From the NCBI RefSeq assembly GCF_029623955.1, contig NZ_JARSBP010000001.1:310001-374000 (forward strand): a DNA stretch of 64,000 bases. Reading direction: 5' to 3'. Both the position numbers and the translations under genes were made by a program. The notes beneath the pieces were generated by a model. It was given only the letters and a program-made list of their open reading frames with translations. It was not told the origin of the DNA and ran no database searches. Source of the stretch: Mycobacterium sp. 236(2023). GTDB lineage: Bacteria; Actinomycetota; Actinomycetes; Mycobacteriales; Mycobacteriaceae. Shown piece after piece: positions 28,228-39,137 of this stretch. Positions within the stretch are counted from its first letter, which is position 1, and each line of letters starts with the position of its first letter.

Positions 28228-29609
28228 GAATCCGACTTCCGCAGATCGAGCAGCGCGTTCTCGACGACTTCGGTCAGGGCCGGATGGATCCAATAGGGCT
28301 CGTCCGCCAGCTCGTCGACGCTGATGCCGAAGTTCATCGCGACGACGAAGATCTGTATCAGCGAAGCCGCCTGCCCGCCGATGATGTGCGCCCCGAGAAT
28401 CTTTCCGTCGTCGGCGGCCAGGACTTTGCACAGACCGGTCGTGTCCTGCATCGCCCAGCCGTAGGCCACCTCGGAGTACTCGGTGCGACCCACCCGATAG
28501 TCGAGATCGTCGTCACGGCAATTCTTTTCGGTGCGGCCGATCGAGGCGATCTGCGGTTGGGTGAACACTGCGGACGGTACGAGATCGTGGCTGACGGCGC
28601 GGAGGTCGTCGGGGTGTAGCAGATTGTGCTTGACCACCTGGGCCTCGCGGTTGGCGACATGTTTGAGCGGGATCGGAGTGCTGACGTCGCCGAGTGCGAA
28701 GACCCCGTCGGCGGTGGTGCGGCAGTGCTCGTCGACGACGATGCGGCCGTCGTCGTGGGTGTCGATCCCGCCCTTCTCGACGTGGAGCCGGTCGCTGTTG
28801 GACCGGCGCCCGGCCGCCACCAGAAGCGTATCGGCCCGAACGGTCGACCCGTCATCCAGTGTGAGAACGAGATCCCCTGCAGCACCTGAGATCTCGGACA
28901 GTTCGGACCCGCACCGCAGATCGTACTGCGATCGCATGAGGTCGGTGTAGATCGTGCGGACCGCCTCGTCCTGGGGACCACCAAGCAGTTGGCCCGATTT
29001 TTCGATGATGGTGATGCGGCTTCCGGCGCTGGCGAAGACGTGCGCGAGCTCGGCGGCGATGTATCCGCCGCCGAGGACGGCGAGGTGGGTGGGTGCGGAC
29101 TGGAGCCGCATCACGGTGTCGGACGTTTCGTAGGGCACCCCGGATTCGGCGACGACATCGGGCACGATGGGCCGGCCACCCGCGGCGATGACGATCCGGT
29201 CGGCGGTGATGTCCACAGTGTCGCCAGTGTCGCCGTCGAGCGTCACCGTCAGCTGCCGGGAACCGGTGAAGCGCGCGTGGCCTTTGTAGACGGTGACGAA
29301 ATCGCTGTCTCTACGGCCCTGTTCGCCGTCTGCGGCGATCTTGTCGGTGCGGCCGAAGACACGATCGCGAACCTGGGTCCACCGCATTCCGCGGTAGTCG
29401 GCGTCGATGTCGAAGTCGTCGGCAGTGGACGCGGTGTCGGCGACCTGAGCGGTGTAGGACAGCATCTTCGAGGGGATGCAGCCGTAGTTGACGCACGTGC
29501 CGCCGAATTTACGGTCGTCGATGATCGCGACGTCGAGATCGGCGAACCGGTCGTCGACGACCATGTTTCCCGAGCCCGCGCCGATGACGACCAGATCGTG
29601 TCTGCGCAC
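28224..29609 (-). CDS. Mycothione reductase-like pyridine nucleotide-disulfide oxidoreductase
   Basis: A 461-residue flavoprotein. FAD-binding GAGSGN is followed by the redox-active disulfide FGGTCVNYGCIPSKM, an NAD(P)H-binding VLGGGYIAAELAHVFASAG, the second FAD motif VFALGDVS, and the C-terminal HPALTEVVENALL carrying the catalytic His. Length and spacing agree with mycothione reductase (Rv2855, about 459 residues), which reduces mycothiol disulfide with NADPH. It may be a second paralogue, because the usual mtr lies elsewhere in mycobacterial genomes, so the substrate is inferred. It heads a tightly spaced operon with zwf. Confidence 0.82.
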   Translation of the reverse strand: MRRHDLVVIGAGSGNMVVDDRFADLDVAIIDDRKFGGTCVNYGCIPSKMLSYTAQVADTASTADDFDIDADYRGMRWTQVRDRVFGRTDKIAADGEQGRRDSDFVTVYKGHARFTGSRQLTVTLDGDTGDTVDITADRIVIAAGGRPIVPDVVAESGVPYETSDTVMRLQSAPTHLAVLGGGYIAAELAHVFASAGSRITIIEKSGQLLGGPQDEAVRTIYTDLMRSQYDLRCGSELSEISGAAGDLVLTLDDGSTVRADTLLVAAGRRSNSDRLHVEKGGIDTHDDGRIVVDEHCRTTADGVFALGDVSTPIPLKHVANREAQVVKHNLLHPDDLRAVSHDLVPSAVFTQPQIASIGRTEKNCRDDDLDYRVGRTEYSEVAYGWAMQDTTGLCKVLAADDGKILGAHIIGGQAASLIQIFVVAMNFGISVDELADEPYWIHPALTEVVENALLDLRKSDS

Positions 29610-29675
29610 TCGCCTGCTGTTCCCGCAAGGTGAATGGCGTCAAACCCCCAGTGCCTGACCGATCGGTGACGCGGG

Positions 29676-30218
29676 TCAGAAGCTCTCGACGCCCTCCACG
29701 CTGATCACCATGCCGCGGCCGGTGCCGTCATTGGTGAAACGCGTGCCGTCCTCGCCGGCGTCGATCGTCCAGCCGACCGCCGAATACGTCCGGTAGTCCA
29801 GCGTCACCGCCGGGATCGCGCCGAGATTGCCCAACACCCAGCTGAGGTCGCCGCCGGCACTCAGGCGCACCCCGTTGGCCGGCATCCCGTCGACGTCGGG
29901 CGCGTTGGTGAAGGCCGATTCGCAACCGACCTCCTGCTGGTCGAGCTGGCAGCGGGTCTTGCCCGACTTCGTCTCGATGAACACATAACCGTTCTGGGGC
30001 TGGAGCACCTCGCCGCCCGGGGCGGAACTCGTCGTCGACGGCGCCGCGGGGGTGGAGGGCGGAGCGGATGTCGGTCGGCTCGGTCGCGGCGTCGGGAACT
30101 CCGGCTCGGTGAAGGAGTTGTCCGGTTCGCGGGTGGCGGTGCCGTCGGTCGACGATTGACAGCCGGCGAGCGCCGCCGCGAACACCAGGGTGCCCGCCAC
30201 GACCAGCCGTGTTCTCAT
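29676..30218 (-). CDS. lpqJ: LpqJ-like lipoprotein
   Basis: A 180-residue lipoprotein: the signal peptide MRTRLVVAGTLVFAAALAGC has lipobox LAGC with Cys20 as lipidation site. A Pro/Ser/Thr-rich linker (25-70) precedes a folded domain with GYVFIETKSGKTRCQLDQQEVGCES, then NGVRLSAGGDLSWVLGNLG and LDYRTYSAVGWTI, a pattern shared by mycobacterial LpqJ-type proteins. The two central Cys may pair. In M. tuberculosis lpqJ (Rv0344c) is next to iniC, which supports the name here, although seven genes intervene. A TACGCT -10 lies 7 bases before the ATG (leaderless type). Confidence 0.72.
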   Translation of the reverse strand: MRTRLVVAGTLVFAAALAGCQSSTDGTATREPDNSFTEPEFPTPRPSRPTSAPPSTPAAPSTTSSAPGGEVLQPQNGYVFIETKSGKTRCQLDQQEVGCESAFTNAPDVDGMPANGVRLSAGGDLSWVLGNLGAIPAVTLDYRTYSAVGWTIDAGEDGTRFTNDGTGRGMVISVEGVESF

Positions 30219-30290
30219 CTCGTCCAGCGTACGCAGAATGTGGCATGAGTGACGAAAGTGGCGAGCGTGTTTCGCCGCGGAGATGCGGGT

Positions 30291-31364
30291 TCAGGCCTCC
30301 GGATCGCCGCGCCGCCACTCCGCGATCTTGCGGCCCATCGCGTCCACCGCGCTCGTCGCGGCCTGCCCCACGCCGGTGACGATGCCGGTCACGCCGTCGC
30401 GGACACCCCTGATCAACGGATCGTCGGACTGGTCGAAGCTGTCGCGGTAATGGCCTGCCGCCGCGCCGATGTCGTCGGTGAACCGCCCGGCGTCCGGTTC
30501 GCTGCGGCGCGGATAGTCGCCGCCCATCACCGCGCCGTACCCGCCCGCGTCGACCCACTGGGTCAGGGCGGCTGCGCGCAGCACCGAGAATGGATGCGAC
30601 TGAAGCTCCAGATTGAGCAGCTTGAGCACACCGTCGCGCATGTCCCCGGTCCGCTCGTATTCACGGGCCTGGGCCAAGAATGCCTGCGAGTCCAGCTTGT
30701 CGAGGTGCTTGCCGCCGGCCAGTTTCATCTCCACGCGGATCGCGGTGTCGAGGTCCTGGGCGCACAGCAGGCCGGCGCGGTCGCCGGAAAGTTCCGATTT
30801 GCGTTGCCATTCCATCAGCGCCGCGACGATGGCGCGCAGCGCCCAGCCGCCCAGCGGGATGAAGCCGAACGAATCCGCAAGGCGCAGTAGGTGCATCAGC
30901 ATCGTGCGGTAGACGGAGTGCCCGCTGAGCGCGTGGCCGAGTTCGTGGCCGACGACGAAGCGCAGCTCGTCGTGGTTCATCAATTCGTAGAGGCCCGACG
31001 TGACGACGATGAACGGGGCGTCCATGCCGATGCAGAACGCGTTGGGTTTCGGGTCCTGGTAGACGAACAGATCGGGCCGGTCCGGGGCATCAAGCACGGC
31101 CACGCATTCGTCGAGCAGTGCGTCGAGGTCCCCGAACTGGCGGGGGCCGACCTTGGCGGCGCTGGCCAGGTACAGCAGCCGATGCTGGCGTTCGCGCAGC
31201 ATCGCCGAGAGCACCTTCAGGACCTGGTCGAAACCCTTGAGACGGCGCAGCGTGTTCAGCGCGACCCGGTCGGCGGGATGCTCCCAGGCCAGGGAGCTGA
31301 TGTCGGGGAAGGCCACGGCGGGCCGTGAAGACGATTCGGTCCGGGTGGTAGCCGGGGTGTTCAC
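30291..31364 (-). CDS. M48 family metallopeptidase
   Basis: A 357-residue zinc protease of the M48 (HtpX/Ste24) family. The catalytic motif VVGHELGHALSGHS is complete, with a third ligand likely in the E-L-S-G-D-R region (WQRKSELSGDRAGLL). One or two weak hydrophobic stretches surround residues 175-200 (FIPLGGWALRAIVAALM), so membrane association is possible. The C-terminal 80 residues are probably outside the protease core. It could act in membrane protein quality control, fitting its position next to the dnaK operon (inference). TAGGCT lies 6 bases before the GTG at 31364, a leaderless pattern, and transcription diverges from dnaK. Confidence 0.82.
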   Translation of the reverse strand: MNTPATTRTESSSRPAVAFPDISSLAWEHPADRVALNTLRRLKGFDQVLKVLSAMLRERQHRLLYLASAAKVGPRQFGDLDALLDECVAVLDAPDRPDLFVYQDPKPNAFCIGMDAPFIVVTSGLYELMNHDELRFVVGHELGHALSGHSVYRTMLMHLLRLADSFGFIPLGGWALRAIVAALMEWQRKSELSGDRAGLLCAQDLDTAIRVEMKLAGGKHLDKLDSQAFLAQAREYERTGDMRDGVLKLLNLELQSHPFSVLRAAALTQWVDAGGYGAVMGGDYPRRSEPDAGRFTDDIGAAAGHYRDSFDQSDDPLIRGVRDGVTGIVTGVGQAATSAVDAMGRKIAEWRRGDPEA

Positions 31365-31437
31365 GCTTCCAGCCTAGGCGCGGCCCGAGCGGGGTTCGGG
31401 AACAAAAGCTGAGGCGGCCCCGTTGACCACTTCGACA

Positions 31438-31538
31438 GTTGAGTGACTGACGCTCAAGTTTGGCTTGACAGGGAACCGCCCCGAAGAGCAGTCTTGAGTG
31501 CGGTGCACTCAGTACACACCGTTCATCTATTCAGGAGG
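31438..31538 (+). promoter_or_regulatory. dnaK promoter with two HspR (HAIR) operators
   Basis: HAIR1 at 31438-31458 reads GTTGAGT-N7-GCTCAAG and HAIR2 at 31493-31513 reads CTTGAGT-N7-ACTCAGT, both close to the HspR consensus CTTGAGT-N7-ACTCAAG. TTGACA at 31465-31470 is a perfect -35 between them, and HAIR2 overlaps the -10 region (CAGTCT at 31489-31494). AGGAGG at 31533-31538 is the ribosome binding site. HspR made by the last gene of this operon should bind here and repress dnaK in the absence of heat stress. Confidence 0.92.
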
Positions 31539-31546
31539 CAGTAACT

Positions 31547-33408
<1,862 letters not shown>

Positions 33409-33412
<4 letters not shown>

Positions 33413-34050
33413 GTGCCGACGATCAGCGCCGTGTAGACGAAGAGCGAGAGCCGATCACTTTCACCGACAAGCGGCGCATCGACCCCCAAACGGGTGAAGT
33501 GCGCGAGGCCCCGGCGACGGAGCCGGCCCCCGGTGGGCCGGCCCCGGAAGCCGAGGCGGCCGGTAGTGCTGAGGTCGACGAACTGAAGTCGACGTTGCAG
33601 CGCGTGAAGGCGGAGTATGACAACTACCGCAAGCGCGCGCTGCGTGATCAGCAGGCGATCGCGGAGAGGGCCAAGGCGTCGGCAGTGGTTCAGCTGCTGC
33701 CGGTGCTCGACGACCTCGACCGTGCCCGTAGCCACGGTGACCTGGAATCCGGGCCGCTGAAGTCCGTCGCGGACAAGCTCTCGACGGCGCTTGAGGGACT
33801 GGGACTTTCAGGTTTCGGCGAGGAAGGCGATGCCTTCGACCCCGCGTTGCACGAAGCCGTGCAGCACGAGGGCGACGGGACGCATCCCGTCGTCGGCACC
33901 GTGATGCGCCGCGGCTACAAGGTCGGCGAGCAGGTCGTCCGCCACGCGATGGTCGGTGTCATCGACACAGTTCCGGACACCGCGCCCGGCGCGTCCGGGG
34001 CCGGCAATGCCGACGCAGGGGCCCAACAGGCTTCAGAATCAGAGAACTGA
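33409..34050 (+). CDS. grpE: GrpE, nucleotide exchange factor of DnaK
   Basis: A 213-residue GrpE. An unstructured acidic N-terminus (1-50) is followed by the long dimerisation helix ([28 protein letters not shown]), the four-helix region, and the beta-wing domain ([45 protein letters not shown]). It releases ADP from DnaK. The GTG start at 33409 shares GTGA with the dnaK stop, so translation is coupled. The C-terminus after residue 185 is low-complexity Ala/Gly/Ser. Confidence 0.97.
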
Positions 34051-34089
34051 TTGAACATTCACGACGAGCAGGTGAGGAGGTGACGCGAT

Positions 34090-35274
34090 ATGGCCCAACG
34101 CGAGTGGGTTGAGAAGGACTTCTACAAAGTGCTCGGCGTCGCCTCCGATGCCGACGAGAAGGAGATCAAGCGGGCTGCCCGCAAGATCCTCGCGGACAAC
34201 CACCCTGACCGGAATCCGGGCAACACCGAGGCCGAGGAGCGGTACAAGGCCGCCTCCGAAGCCAAAGAGGTGCTCACCGATTCCGCGAAGCGCAAGGAGT
34301 ACGACGAGACCCGCCGTCTGTTCGCAGGCGGCGGTTTCGGACGCGGCCGCTACAGCGGCGGTGGAGGATTCCCCGGCGGCTTCGGCGGCGGCGACGGTCA
34401 GGAGTTCAATCTCAACGACCTGTTCGACGCCGCCGGACAATCCGGCGGAGCCAACATCGGCGACCTTTTCGGCGGGCTGTTCGGACGCGGCGCACAACAG
34501 CCGCGTCCGACCCGCCCCCGCAGGGGTAACGACCTGGAGACCGAAACCGAGCTGAGCTTCCTGGAAGCGACCAAGGGTGTGGCGATGCCGTTGCGGCTCA
34601 CCAGCCCGGCGCCGTGCACGAACTGCCACGGCAGCGGTGCACGCCCGGGAACCAGCCCGAAGGTGTGTCCGAACTGCAACGGCGCGGGCGTGGTCAGCCG
34701 CAACCAGGGTGCGTTCGGATTCTCCGAGCCGTGCACGGAATGCCGTGGCAGTGGGTCGATCATCGAGAACCCGTGTGACGAGTGCAAGGGCACCGGTGTG
34801 ACGACGCGGACCCGCACGATCAACGTCCGGATCCCACCCGGTGTGGAAGACGGACAGCGGATCCGGTTGGCAGGGCAGGGCGAGGCCGGGTTGCGCGGGG
34901 CGCCTTCGGGTGACCTCTACGTGACCGTTCACGTCAAGCCGGACAAGGTCTTCGGTCGCAACGGCGACGACCTGACGGTCGCGGTCCCGGTAAGCTTCCA
35001 CGAATTGGCTTTGGGGACAACGCTTTCCGTGCCGACGCTGGAAGGAAAGGTCGGGGTTCGCGTACCCAAGGGCACCTCAGACGGCCGTATCCTGCGCGTC
35101 CGGGGCCGCGGCGTCCCGAAACGTGCGGGCGGGCATGGTGATCTGCTGGTCACCGTCAAGGTGGCGGTGCCGCCGGACCTCGAGGGCGAGGCAGCTGAGG
35201 CGCTGGAGGCCTATGCCAAGGCCGAGCGTGCCAGTGGCTTCGACCCGAGAGCAGGTTGGGCAGGTTCGCTGTGA
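34090..35274 (+). CDS. dnaJ1: DnaJ1, Hsp40 co-chaperone
   Basis: A 394-residue type I DnaJ. The J domain (1-75) includes the HPD motif in ADNHPDRNPGN, then a Gly/Phe-rich region (GGGFGRGRYSGGGG). Four zinc-finger repeats follow, CTNCHGSG, CPNCNGAG, CTECRGSG and CDECKGTG, and then the client-binding domains. It stimulates DnaK ATPase and delivers substrates. GAGGAGG lies upstream of the ATG. Its stop overlaps the hspR start as GTGA. In M. tuberculosis dnaJ1 is in the same place (Rv0352). Confidence 0.98.
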   Translation: MAQREWVEKDFYKVLGVASDADEKEIKRAARKILADNHPDRNPGNTEAEERYKAASEAKEVLTDSAKRKEYDETRRLFAGGGFGRGRYSGGGGFPGGFGGGDGQEFNLNDLFDAAGQSGGANIGDLFGGLFGRGAQQPRPTRPRRGNDLETETELSFLEATKGVAMPLRLTSPAPCTNCHGSGARPGTSPKVCPNCNGAGVVSRNQGAFGFSEPCTECRGSGSIIENPCDECKGTGVTTRTRTINVRIPPGVEDGQRIRLAGQGEAGLRGAPSGDLYVTVHVKPDKVFGRNGDDLTVAVPVSFHELALGTTLSVPTLEGKVGVRVPKGTSDGRILRVRGRGVPKRAGGHGDLLVTVKVAVPPDLEGEAAEALEAYAKAERASGFDPRAGWAGSL

Positions 35275-35645
35275 CCGCCGGTCGGAGAGACCCCAGGGAA
35301 GAAGCCAGGACCTTCCTGATCTCGGTGGCCGCCGAGCTGGCCGGTATGCATGCGCAGACCCTGCGCACCTACGACCGGCTCGGCCTGGTCAGCCCGGAGC
35401 GCAGTTCCGGTGGGGGACGGCGCTATTCACAACGGGACGTCGATCTGCTCCGCGAGGTGCAGCGGCTGTCTCAGGATGAAGGCGTCAACCTCGCCGGGAT
35501 CAAGCGCATCATCGAGCTGACCAACCAGGTCGAGGCGTTGCAGGCGCGGGTGCACGAACTCAGCAACGAGGTCGAGCATCTGCGTGCTCAGCCCCGTCCC
35601 AAGAGCACCGCGCTGGTGGTCTGGCAGCCCCGCAACAAGCGCTGA
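35271..35645 (+). CDS. hspR: HspR, MerR-family heat-shock repressor
   Basis: A 124-residue MerR-like repressor. The winged helix (SVAAELAGMHAQTLRTYDRLGLVSPERSSGGGRRYS) is followed by a dimerisation helix and the hydrophobic end STALVVWQPRNKR, typical for HspR and thought to take part in DnaK interaction and temperature sensing. The GTG at 35271, overlapping the dnaJ1 stop, gives the expected start; an in-frame ATG at 35256 lies inside dnaJ1. It binds HAIR sequences, of which this window has two before dnaK and one before clpB, forming a feedback loop. Confidence 0.97.
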   Translation: MTAGRRDPREEARTFLISVAAELAGMHAQTLRTYDRLGLVSPERSSGGGRRYSQRDVDLLREVQRLSQDEGVNLAGIKRIIELTNQVEALQARVHELSNEVEHLRAQPRPKSTALVVWQPRNKR

Positions 35646-35649
35646 CGCG

Positions 35650-35708
35650 CCGAAACTGAAACCTCGCAGGCCTCTTCTCGAAGTTTGGCCGCGAGGTTTC
35701 CGTTTCGG
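35650..35708 (+). terminator. Strong stem-loop terminator of the dnaK operon
   Basis: Arms of 18 bases, CCGAAACTGAAACCTCGC at 35650-35667 and GCGAGGTTTCCGTTTCGG at 35691-35708, pair with a single mismatch around a 23-base loop. The hairpin begins 4 bases after the hspR stop. GCAAAAGG follows without a real U-tract. It almost certainly ends the dnaK-grpE-dnaJ1-hspR transcript. Confidence 0.85.
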
Positions 35709-35782
35709 CAAAAGGCCGGGGGTTAACCCCACCCCCGCGACGGGGGCACGCCCGATTGCTCGACGTGGCGGCGACGGTGACC

Positions 35783-37030
35783 ATGGTCGCTGTGACAACG
35801 CCGTGGCACCCATTGACCCGGATCGCCTTCCGCTTCTGCTTCCTCTACTTCGGCCTGTTCTGCCTGACTTTCGCGCAGATCCTCTTCGTCTACGCAGGCA
35901 TCCTGGGTCGGTGGTTGCCGGAAGACGCGATCATCTGGCAGATGACGGTGTCGGAACCACTGTTCACCTGGGTGGGCCACCACGTCTTCGGAGTCGACGC
36001 AGTCCTGCATCTGGATTCGGGCAGCGGCGACCAGACCGTCATCTGGGTGATGGTGTTCGTACTGGTCGTCGCGGCGACCGTGGGGACGCTGGTGTGGACG
36101 GTGCTGGACCGTCGTCGGGCCGAATACCGCAGGCTCTACGCCTGGTTCGCGATGTTCCTCCGCCTGAGCCTCGCCGGCCAGATGCTGTTCTACGGTGTCG
36201 CGAAAGTCATCCCGTCGCAGATGCCGTCACCGCCGCTGGCCGCACTGCTGACACCGTTCGGCGACCTCACCCCGATGTCCGTTCTGTGGCTGCAGGTCGG
36301 CAGCTCGCATCCGTACGAGATGGCCCTGGGCGCGGTCGAGGTGATCGCCGGCCTGCTTCTCTTCTGGAATCGCACCGCGACGCTGGGCGCGCTGGTCTCC
36401 GCGATGGCGATGGCGCAGGTGTTCCTGCTGAACATGACCTACGACGTTCCGGTCAAGGTCCTGTCGTCTCATCTTCTTCTGATCAGCCTCATCCTGGTGG
36501 CGCCCCATGTCGGTCGACTTTCCAATATTCTTGTGCTGCAGCGTCCTTCGGAGCCGGCAACGCAGCCGGATCTGTTCCAGAGCCTGCGTGCCAACCGGGC
36601 CGCCACCGCGGTTGTGGCGCTGCTATGTGCGTGGGTGTCGATCGGAATCGCCATCGAAGGCTGGAGTGCGTGGCGTGAATACGGGGATGGCCGCCCGAAG
36701 CCGGAACTCTACGGGATCTGGGAGGTCACCGAATTCACCGCCGACGGTGTCGCTGTCGCGCCGCTGGTGACTGACGAGACCCGCTGGCAGCGGGTCGTTT
36801 TCGACGAGCCCGGGCTCATCACCTACCAGCTGATGGACGGAGAACTGGTTCAGGCGCCCACCGAAGAGATCACCGTGCACTTCGATCGGGTGTCACCCGC
36901 GCGGCTGCGCGCCGACGGTGAACTCGGCGGCAAGCACGTCACGATGTCACTGCAGCAGGTGGACCTCGACACCCTCCCGCTGCGCAACCGGGGCTTCAAC
37001 TGGGTGCAGGACTACCCGCACTTCGCCTGA
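35783..37030 (+). CDS. DoxX-like integral membrane protein with C-terminal soluble domain
   Basis: About 415 residues. The N-terminal 300 residues contain several membrane helices (FCFLYFGLFCLTFAQILFVYAG, VIWVMVFVLVVAATVGTLVW, MFLRLSLAGQMLFYGVAKV, ALGAVEVIAGLLLFW, LLLISLILVAP, AATAVVALLCAWVSIGIAI) in a DoxX/DoxD-like arrangement. The remaining 110 residues form a beta-rich domain (YGIWEVTEFTADGVAVAPLV), probably extracytoplasmic. No catalytic motif is recognised. The ATG at 35783 is preferred; a TTG at 35756 would add nine residues. It converges on the epimerase gene with 2 bp between the stops. Confidence 0.7.
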   Translation: MVAVTTPWHPLTRIAFRFCFLYFGLFCLTFAQILFVYAGILGRWLPEDAIIWQMTVSEPLFTWVGHHVFGVDAVLHLDSGSGDQTVIWVMVFVLVVAATVGTLVWTVLDRRRAEYRRLYAWFAMFLRLSLAGQMLFYGVAKVIPSQMPSPPLAALLTPFGDLTPMSVLWLQVGSSHPYEMALGAVEVIAGLLLFWNRTATLGALVSAMAMAQVFLLNMTYDVPVKVLSSHLLLISLILVAPHVGRLSNILVLQRPSEPATQPDLFQSLRANRAATAVVALLCAWVSIGIAIEGWSAWREYGDGRPKPELYGIWEVTEFTADGVAVAPLVTDETRWQRVVFDEPGLITYQLMDGELVQAPTEEITVHFDRVSPARLRADGELGGKHVTMSLQQVDLDTLPLRNRGFNWVQDYPHFA

Positions 37031-37032
37031 CC

Positions 37033-37935
37033 CTAAGACACCTTGATGCGGTACTGCAGCACCGCGGTTTCGCCTGGCTGCACCTCGCGGTAGCCGCCCC
37101 GACGCAATGCATCGGTGGGCGCGGCCATCGGCTCGAAGCAGACGACGTCGTCATCGCCGGGCGCGAAAACCTGTGCCGCGGTGTAGCCCTCGTCGAAATG
37201 CACCTCGATGCGGCGGTCACCCCCGGACAGCGCGAACACCGAACCTTCCTCGACTTCGTCGAAACCATCGTCGATGAACTTGTCGCCCAACACTTCTGAC
37301 GAAGCAGGGCGCGGCTCCACCCGGCCCGTCGGGATTCCCCACGCGTTCACCGGCTGATACCGCATGGCCGGCGTCTCGATCTGCCACTGCGCGCGGGGCA
37401 CCCCCGGCAGCTGCAGGTAGGGGTGGAACCCGAAGCACAGCGGCACCCGCGAACCCGTCGTCGCCGTCACCGTCGTCTTCACCGTCAGCGTCCGGTCCGC
37501 CAGCGTGATGTCCAACGTCAGCAGATGCGGAAACGGGAACGTCGCAAGCAGCGCCGGTCGTGCCGCGAAGTCCAGCTCGGACGTCAGCTGCGACTCCAGC
37601 AGCGTCGTCACCGTCCAGTCCTTGTACGCGGCCAACGTGCCGTGGATCGGGACACCGTGCTGGTCCGTGCGCACCCCGCCGGTGCCGGGCGTCAACGTCA
37701 CCACCGCGCCGTCCACGCCGTAGCCCATGCTGGAGAGCCGGTTGGCCCACGGGTAGAGGATCGGGATCCCCATCGTCTTGTGGTTGGACACGTACGCCTG
37801 CAGCCCGCGGCGCTGGCCGAGCAGTTCGACGCCGTCGTCGGACAGCGAGGTGCCGACCATGCCGGCGATCGGGACGTAGGTCGCGGTCAGCGGGGACGAG
37901 GGATCGCGCAGCGTGACGGTTTCGAACTCCTCCAT
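37033..37935 (-). CDS. Aldose 1-epimerase family protein (GalM-like)
   Basis: A 300-residue galactose mutarotase-fold protein. Recognisable parts are HKTMGIPILYPWANRLSSMGY (substrate-binding Asn-Arg), GVPIHGTLA (catalytic His), CFGFHPYLQLPG (second His) and VVCFEPMAAPTDAL (catalytic Glu). It interconverts alpha and beta anomers of hexoses or a related sugar. It is read in the same direction as the flavohaemoprotein gene, 24 bp downstream of it. No export signal is seen. Confidence 0.85.
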   Translation of the reverse strand: MEEFETVTLRDPSSPLTATYVPIAGMVGTSLSDDGVELLGQRRGLQAYVSNHKTMGIPILYPWANRLSSMGYGVDGAVVTLTPGTGGVRTDQHGVPIHGTLAAYKDWTVTTLLESQLTSELDFAARPALLATFPFPHLLTLDITLADRTLTVKTTVTATTGSRVPLCFGFHPYLQLPGVPRAQWQIETPAMRYQPVNAWGIPTGRVEPRPASSEVLGDKFIDDGFDEVEEGSVFALSGGDRRIEVHFDEGYTAAQVFAPGDDDVVCFEPMAAPTDALRRGGYREVQPGETAVLQYRIKVS

Positions 37936-37959
37936 GCCAGCGATCCTGCCATGCGGCCC

Positions 37960-39126
37960 TCAGTCGGCCAGAGGATCGTGCTGAATCCTTTCGGCAGGCG
38001 CGCCTTTGGCGATCAGCGCGGCCCTGGTCGCCGCGACCATCTCGTGCCGACCGCACAGCAGGATCTGGCGGTCTCCCCAGTTGCCGTACCCCGTGACCAC
38101 CTCGGGCAGTCGGCCGAGCTGGCGTACGTGAAGTCCGCGCGGAGGCCTGTTGTCGGGGAAGTCGGCCGACCACGGCGGGTCGAAATCCAGCTCCGACACC
38201 GGCGTCACCGACAGCCATGAGTTCATCGACGCGATCTCCCACAGCGTGGGCAGGTCGTAGAGCTCGGACGGGTACTTCGCGCCGAAGAACAGGTGAACCC
38301 TCGGGTTCTGGCCGAACCTGCACAGGTCCATGATCAGCGCCCGCAGTGGCGCGAGCCCCGTGCTGCCCGCGACCATCAGCACGTCGCCGCCGTCGCGGTC
38401 GACCTGCATCGCGCCGTGCGGGTTCGACACCCGCCAGCGATCCCCGGGCCGGGCCTCGCCGACGATCGCCGTGCTGACCATCCCGCCAGGCACGGAACGG
38501 ACGTGGAACTCGACGTAGCCGTGCGGGTCGGCGGGAATCGCTGGGCTCAGGTAGCGCCACCGTCGCGGCCACTGCGGCACCTGGACGGGCACGTACTGGC
38601 CGGGGTGGTAGTTGAGCGCATGGTCCATCTTCAGCCGGATCACCGAGACGTCGCGGGTGGGGCGCAGATGTTCGATCACCGCCCCGTCGCAGAACGGCGG
38701 GCTCTTCTCGGCGTCGGCCGCACCGCTCATAACGCCGATGACCAACCCGATGACGTCGTTGACGGCCTCGGCCAGCCTGCGGTCCCACCGATCGGCCAGG
38801 GCCCGGCTCAGCGTCGTCTGCATGGCCTGCTGCAGCGTGATGTAGTGCGCGTTGGTGACGCCGTACTTGCGGTGGTCGCGACCGAGTTGGGCCAGGAAGG
38901 CGACGGGTTCCTCGGCGCGCTGGGCGATCAGTTCCTCGCACAGCCAGTACATCGCCTGCGCGAAGACCTGGCGCTGCTTCTCCATGTCGGGCGGAAACAG
39001 GTCGCGCGCCGACAGGTCGGAGGCAAACCACCGCCCATAGATGTCCCCGATCAGCGCTTCGGCACCCAGACCGAGATCGAACGCGTCCTTGAGGATGCGC
39101 ATCGATCCACGGTCTTCGAGTCCCAC
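37960..39126 (-). CDS. Flavohaemoglobin-like globin/ferredoxin reductase (Rv0385-like)
   Basis: A 388-residue fusion of an N-terminal globin (1-150) and an FNR-type reductase. The globin has the proximal-His region LGRDHRKYGVTNAHYITLQQ. The reductase has WRYLSPA (FAD), VAGSTGLAPLRALI (NAD(P)H) and LCGRHEMVAATRAAL. It is the size of Rv0385 (about 390 residues), which in M. tuberculosis is next to clpB. Members may act in nitric oxide detoxification or in electron transfer from D-lactate-type donors; the exact role is unknown. The GTG at 39126 (VGLEDRGSM) is chosen, with the ATG at 39102 as alternative. The rest of a longer frame is antisense to the GAP gene. Confidence 0.83.
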   Translation of the reverse strand: MGLEDRGSMRILKDAFDLGLGAEALIGDIYGRWFASDLSARDLFPPDMEKQRQVFAQAMYWLCEELIAQRAEEPVAFLAQLGRDHRKYGVTNAHYITLQQAMQTTLSRALADRWDRRLAEAVNDVIGLVIGVMSGAADAEKSPPFCDGAVIEHLRPTRDVSVIRLKMDHALNYHPGQYVPVQVPQWPRRWRYLSPAIPADPHGYVEFHVRSVPGGMVSTAIVGEARPGDRWRVSNPHGAMQVDRDGGDVLMVAGSTGLAPLRALIMDLCRFGQNPRVHLFFGAKYPSELYDLPTLWEIASMNSWLSVTPVSELDFDPPWSADFPDNRPPRGLHVRQLGRLPEVVTGYGNWGDRQILLCGRHEMVAATRAALIAKGAPAERIQHDPLAD

Positions 39127-39137
39127 GCCGCACGATC

